Source: an uncultured Bacteroidaceae bacterium (lineage in GTDB: Bacteria; Bacteroidota; Bacteroidia; Bacteroidales; Bacteroidaceae). From it: 34,606 bases of DNA. The stretch lies in the NCBI GenBank assembly GCA_905235565.1, contig CAJOLR010000017.1, forward strand, positions 1 to 34,606, read 5' to 3'. The notes under the pieces were generated by a model. It saw only the letters and a list, made by a program, of their open reading frames with translations, was not told where the DNA came from and did not search any database. Shown here one piece after another: positions 33,158 through 34,606 of the stretch. Position 1 is the first letter of the stretch; each line of letters begins with the position of its first letter. The position numbers were made by a program, and so were the translations under genes.

Positions 33158-34606
33158 TTATGCCTCCTCACCCCAATTCTCCTGAGTCTTGCGGATGTAG
33201 CTCTGGTAGCGGAGCTTGGCCATACGCTGTGCCTCGGCAAAGAGCTCCTCGGCCTCGTTGGGATAAGCCTTCTTGACTGAGAGGTAACGTACCTCACCCA
33301 TCAGGAAGTCATGGAAGTTCTCCCAGTTCGGCTCCTTACTGTCAAGTGAGAACGGATTCTTACCCTCCTCGGCAAGAGCGGGATTGTAACGCCACAGGTG
33401 CCAGTAACCGCACTCGACAGCCTTCTTCTCCTCAGCCTGGCTCTTACCCATGCCGCCCTTGGCCTTAAGACCGTGGTTGATACAGGGAGCGTAAGCGATA
33501 ACGATTGAAGGACCGTGCCAAGCCTCGGCCTCGCGGATAGCCTTGAGGCACTGTGCGTGATCGGCACCCATTGCAATCTGAGCAACATATACATAACCGT
33601 AGGTGGTGGCAATCATACCCAGATCCTTCTTGCGGATACGCTTACCCTGAGCGGCAAACTGAGCTATGGCACCCAGAGGAGTAGCCTTGGAGGCCTGACC
33701 GCCGGTATTTGAGTAAACCTCGGTATCCAGAACCAGGATGTTGACATCCTCACCGCTGGCAATCACGTGGTCAAGACCGCCGTAACCTATATCGTATGAT
33801 GCACCGTCACCGCCGATGATCCACTGTGAGCGTTTAACCAGATAGTGGTCAAGTGTCTTGAGCTCAGTGCAGACGGGGCAACCCTTGGCAGCACCGTCAG
33901 CGATGCATGCGCGCAGCTTGGGAGCAATCTCCTTTGTCTTGTCGGCATCCTCCTTGTTGGCAATCCACTCCTGAGCCAGCTCCTTGTACTCGGCGCTGGT
34001 CTTATCGGACTCAATCATCTCAGTGAGCAGCTTGGCAACACGCTCTTTCATCTTCTTGTTACCCAGTGCCATACCCAGACCGAACTCGCAGAAGTCCTCA
34101 AACAGTGAGTTGTTGAATACAGGACCCTGACCCTTCTCGTTCTTGGTGTAAGGAGTTGAAGGTATTGAAGCTGAATAGATTGATGAGCAACCGGTAGCGT
34201 TGGCTATCATCTGACGGTCACCGAACAGCTGTGAGAGCAGCTTGACGTATGGAGTCTCACCGCAACCAGAGCAGGCACCTGAGAACTCAAACAGAGGCTG
34301 AGCGAACTGCGAGTTCTTGACATTGCTCTTGATGTCAACCAGATCCTGCTTTGAGGGAACTTTAACAAGCTTGTCCCAGTCGGCAGCCATCTTCTTCATA
34401 TCGGCTGCATCTGGGTTGAACGGAACCATTGTGAGAGCCTTGCCCAGCTTGGGGTTACCCGGGCAGATGTCGGCGCAGTTGCCGCAGCCAAGGCAGTCCA
34501 GAACTGAAGGCTCGATGACGAAGTGCATTCCCTTCATAGCGGCGGGGGCCTTCATCTCGATGGTATCCAGCCCGTCGAGGCCCTTCATCTCGTCGTCAGT
34601 CAGGAC
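33158..34606 (-). CDS. nifJ: Pyruvate:ferredoxin (flavodoxin) oxidoreductase, C-terminal part (runs off right edge)
   Basis: This is the C-terminal 482 residues of the large single-chain enzyme that turns pyruvate and CoA into acetyl-CoA, CO2 and reduced ferredoxin. Visible in order are the second ferredoxin-type cluster motif (CLGCGNCADICPG), the proximal cluster and TPP region (CSGCGETPYVKLL; ATGCSSIYSASIPSTPY), and the TPP-binding loop GDGASYDIGYGGLDHV with NTGGQASKATPLG. The reading frame stays open to base 34606, so the true start is outside the window. It ends at 33158 just before a hairpin. It suggests anaerobic pyruvate metabolism. Confidence 0.96.
   Translation of the reverse strand, partial: VLTDDEMKGLDGLDTIEMKAPAAMKGMHFVIEPSVLDCLGCGNCADICPGNPKLGKALTMVPFNPDAADMKKMAADWDKLVKVPSKQDLVDIKSNVKNSQFAQPLFEFSGACSGCGETPYVKLLSQLFGDRQMIANATGCSSIYSASIPSTPYTKNEKGQGPVFNNSLFEDFCEFGLGMALGNKKMKERVAKLLTEMIESDKTSAEYKELAQEWIANKEDADKTKEIAPKLRACIADGAAKGCPVCTELKTLDHYLVKRSQWIIGGDGASYDIGYGGLDHVIASGEDVNILVLDTEVYSNTGGQASKATPLGAIAQFAAQGKRIRKKDLGMIATTYGYVYVAQIAMGADHAQCLKAIREAEAWHGPSIVIAYAPCINHGLKAKGGMGKSQAEEKKAVECGYWHLWRYNPALAEEGKNPFSLDSKEPNWENFHDFLMGEVRYLSVKKAYPNEAEELFAEAQRMAKLRYQSYIRKTQENWGEEA

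Noticed and set aside
1-34606. CRISPR arrays, tRNA or rRNA genes, transposases
   Set aside because: No regularly spaced repeats, cloverleaf sequences, rRNA signatures or transposase motifs were seen on reading either strand.

Overview
The window looks like a chromosomal segment from an anaerobic member of the Bacteroidales (Bacteroides/Prevotella-like). The grounds are promoter-like sites of the Bacteroidota form TTTG-N19-TAnnTTTG, few Shine-Dalgarno sequences, a fimbrillin/BspA-type leucine-rich lipoprotein, a TonB-dependent receptor paired with a DUF4249-like lipoprotein, a very large GH115-type glycosidase, a single-chain class I PurL and a pyruvate:ferredoxin oxidoreductase. The assignment comes from reading the sequence; no database search was run.

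Layout. 1-4550 (minus): purL followed closely by two half-size chromate-transporter genes; the second runs off the left edge. 4551-9165 (plus): a more AT-rich stretch with a 79-nt imperfect palindrome, a promoter with a long structured leader, an unlisted 41-codon peptide gene, a fimbrillin-like plus BspA-LRR lipoprotein, and an autoinhibited Fic protein whose promoter is wrapped in dyad repeats. 9231-9722: a DEDDh exonuclease. 9754-14706 (minus): a 1650-residue secreted GH115-GH29 fusion, predicted alpha-glucuronidase plus alpha-L-fucosidase. 14806-15826 (plus): a tiny lipoprotein-signal ORF overlapping a PPOX-fold gene, then msrA. 15868-22854 (minus): Rrf2 regulator, then PstS-PstC fusion, pstA, pstB, cysD, cysN and cysH. 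22976-30047 (plus): TonB-dependent receptor, DUF4249 lipoprotein, uvrA, and a YihY-family membrane protein. 30197-33048 (plus): Hsp20, an AraC-family regulator, and a lipoprotein whose C-terminal half resembles cyclohexadienyl dehydratase (PheC). 33158-34606 (minus): the C-terminal part of nifJ, open at the right edge.

How genes work together. The most striking unit is the Rrf2-Pst-Cys cluster. A Pst-type ABC transporter, with its binding protein fused to one permease, is packed without gaps onto the sulfate-activation and APS-reduction genes. Between the Rrf2 gene and the transporter lies a near-perfect promoter overlapped by a 9-bp inverted repeat. I infer that this is a cysteine/sulfur-responsive sulfate uptake and reduction operon in which the so-called phosphate transporter imports sulfate. 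The other main items of interest are the GH115-GH29 fusion, the chimeric PheC-like lipoprotein, the leader/peptide/LRR cassette, and the palindromic element upstream of purL. No tRNA, rRNA, CRISPR array or complete insertion sequence was seen.
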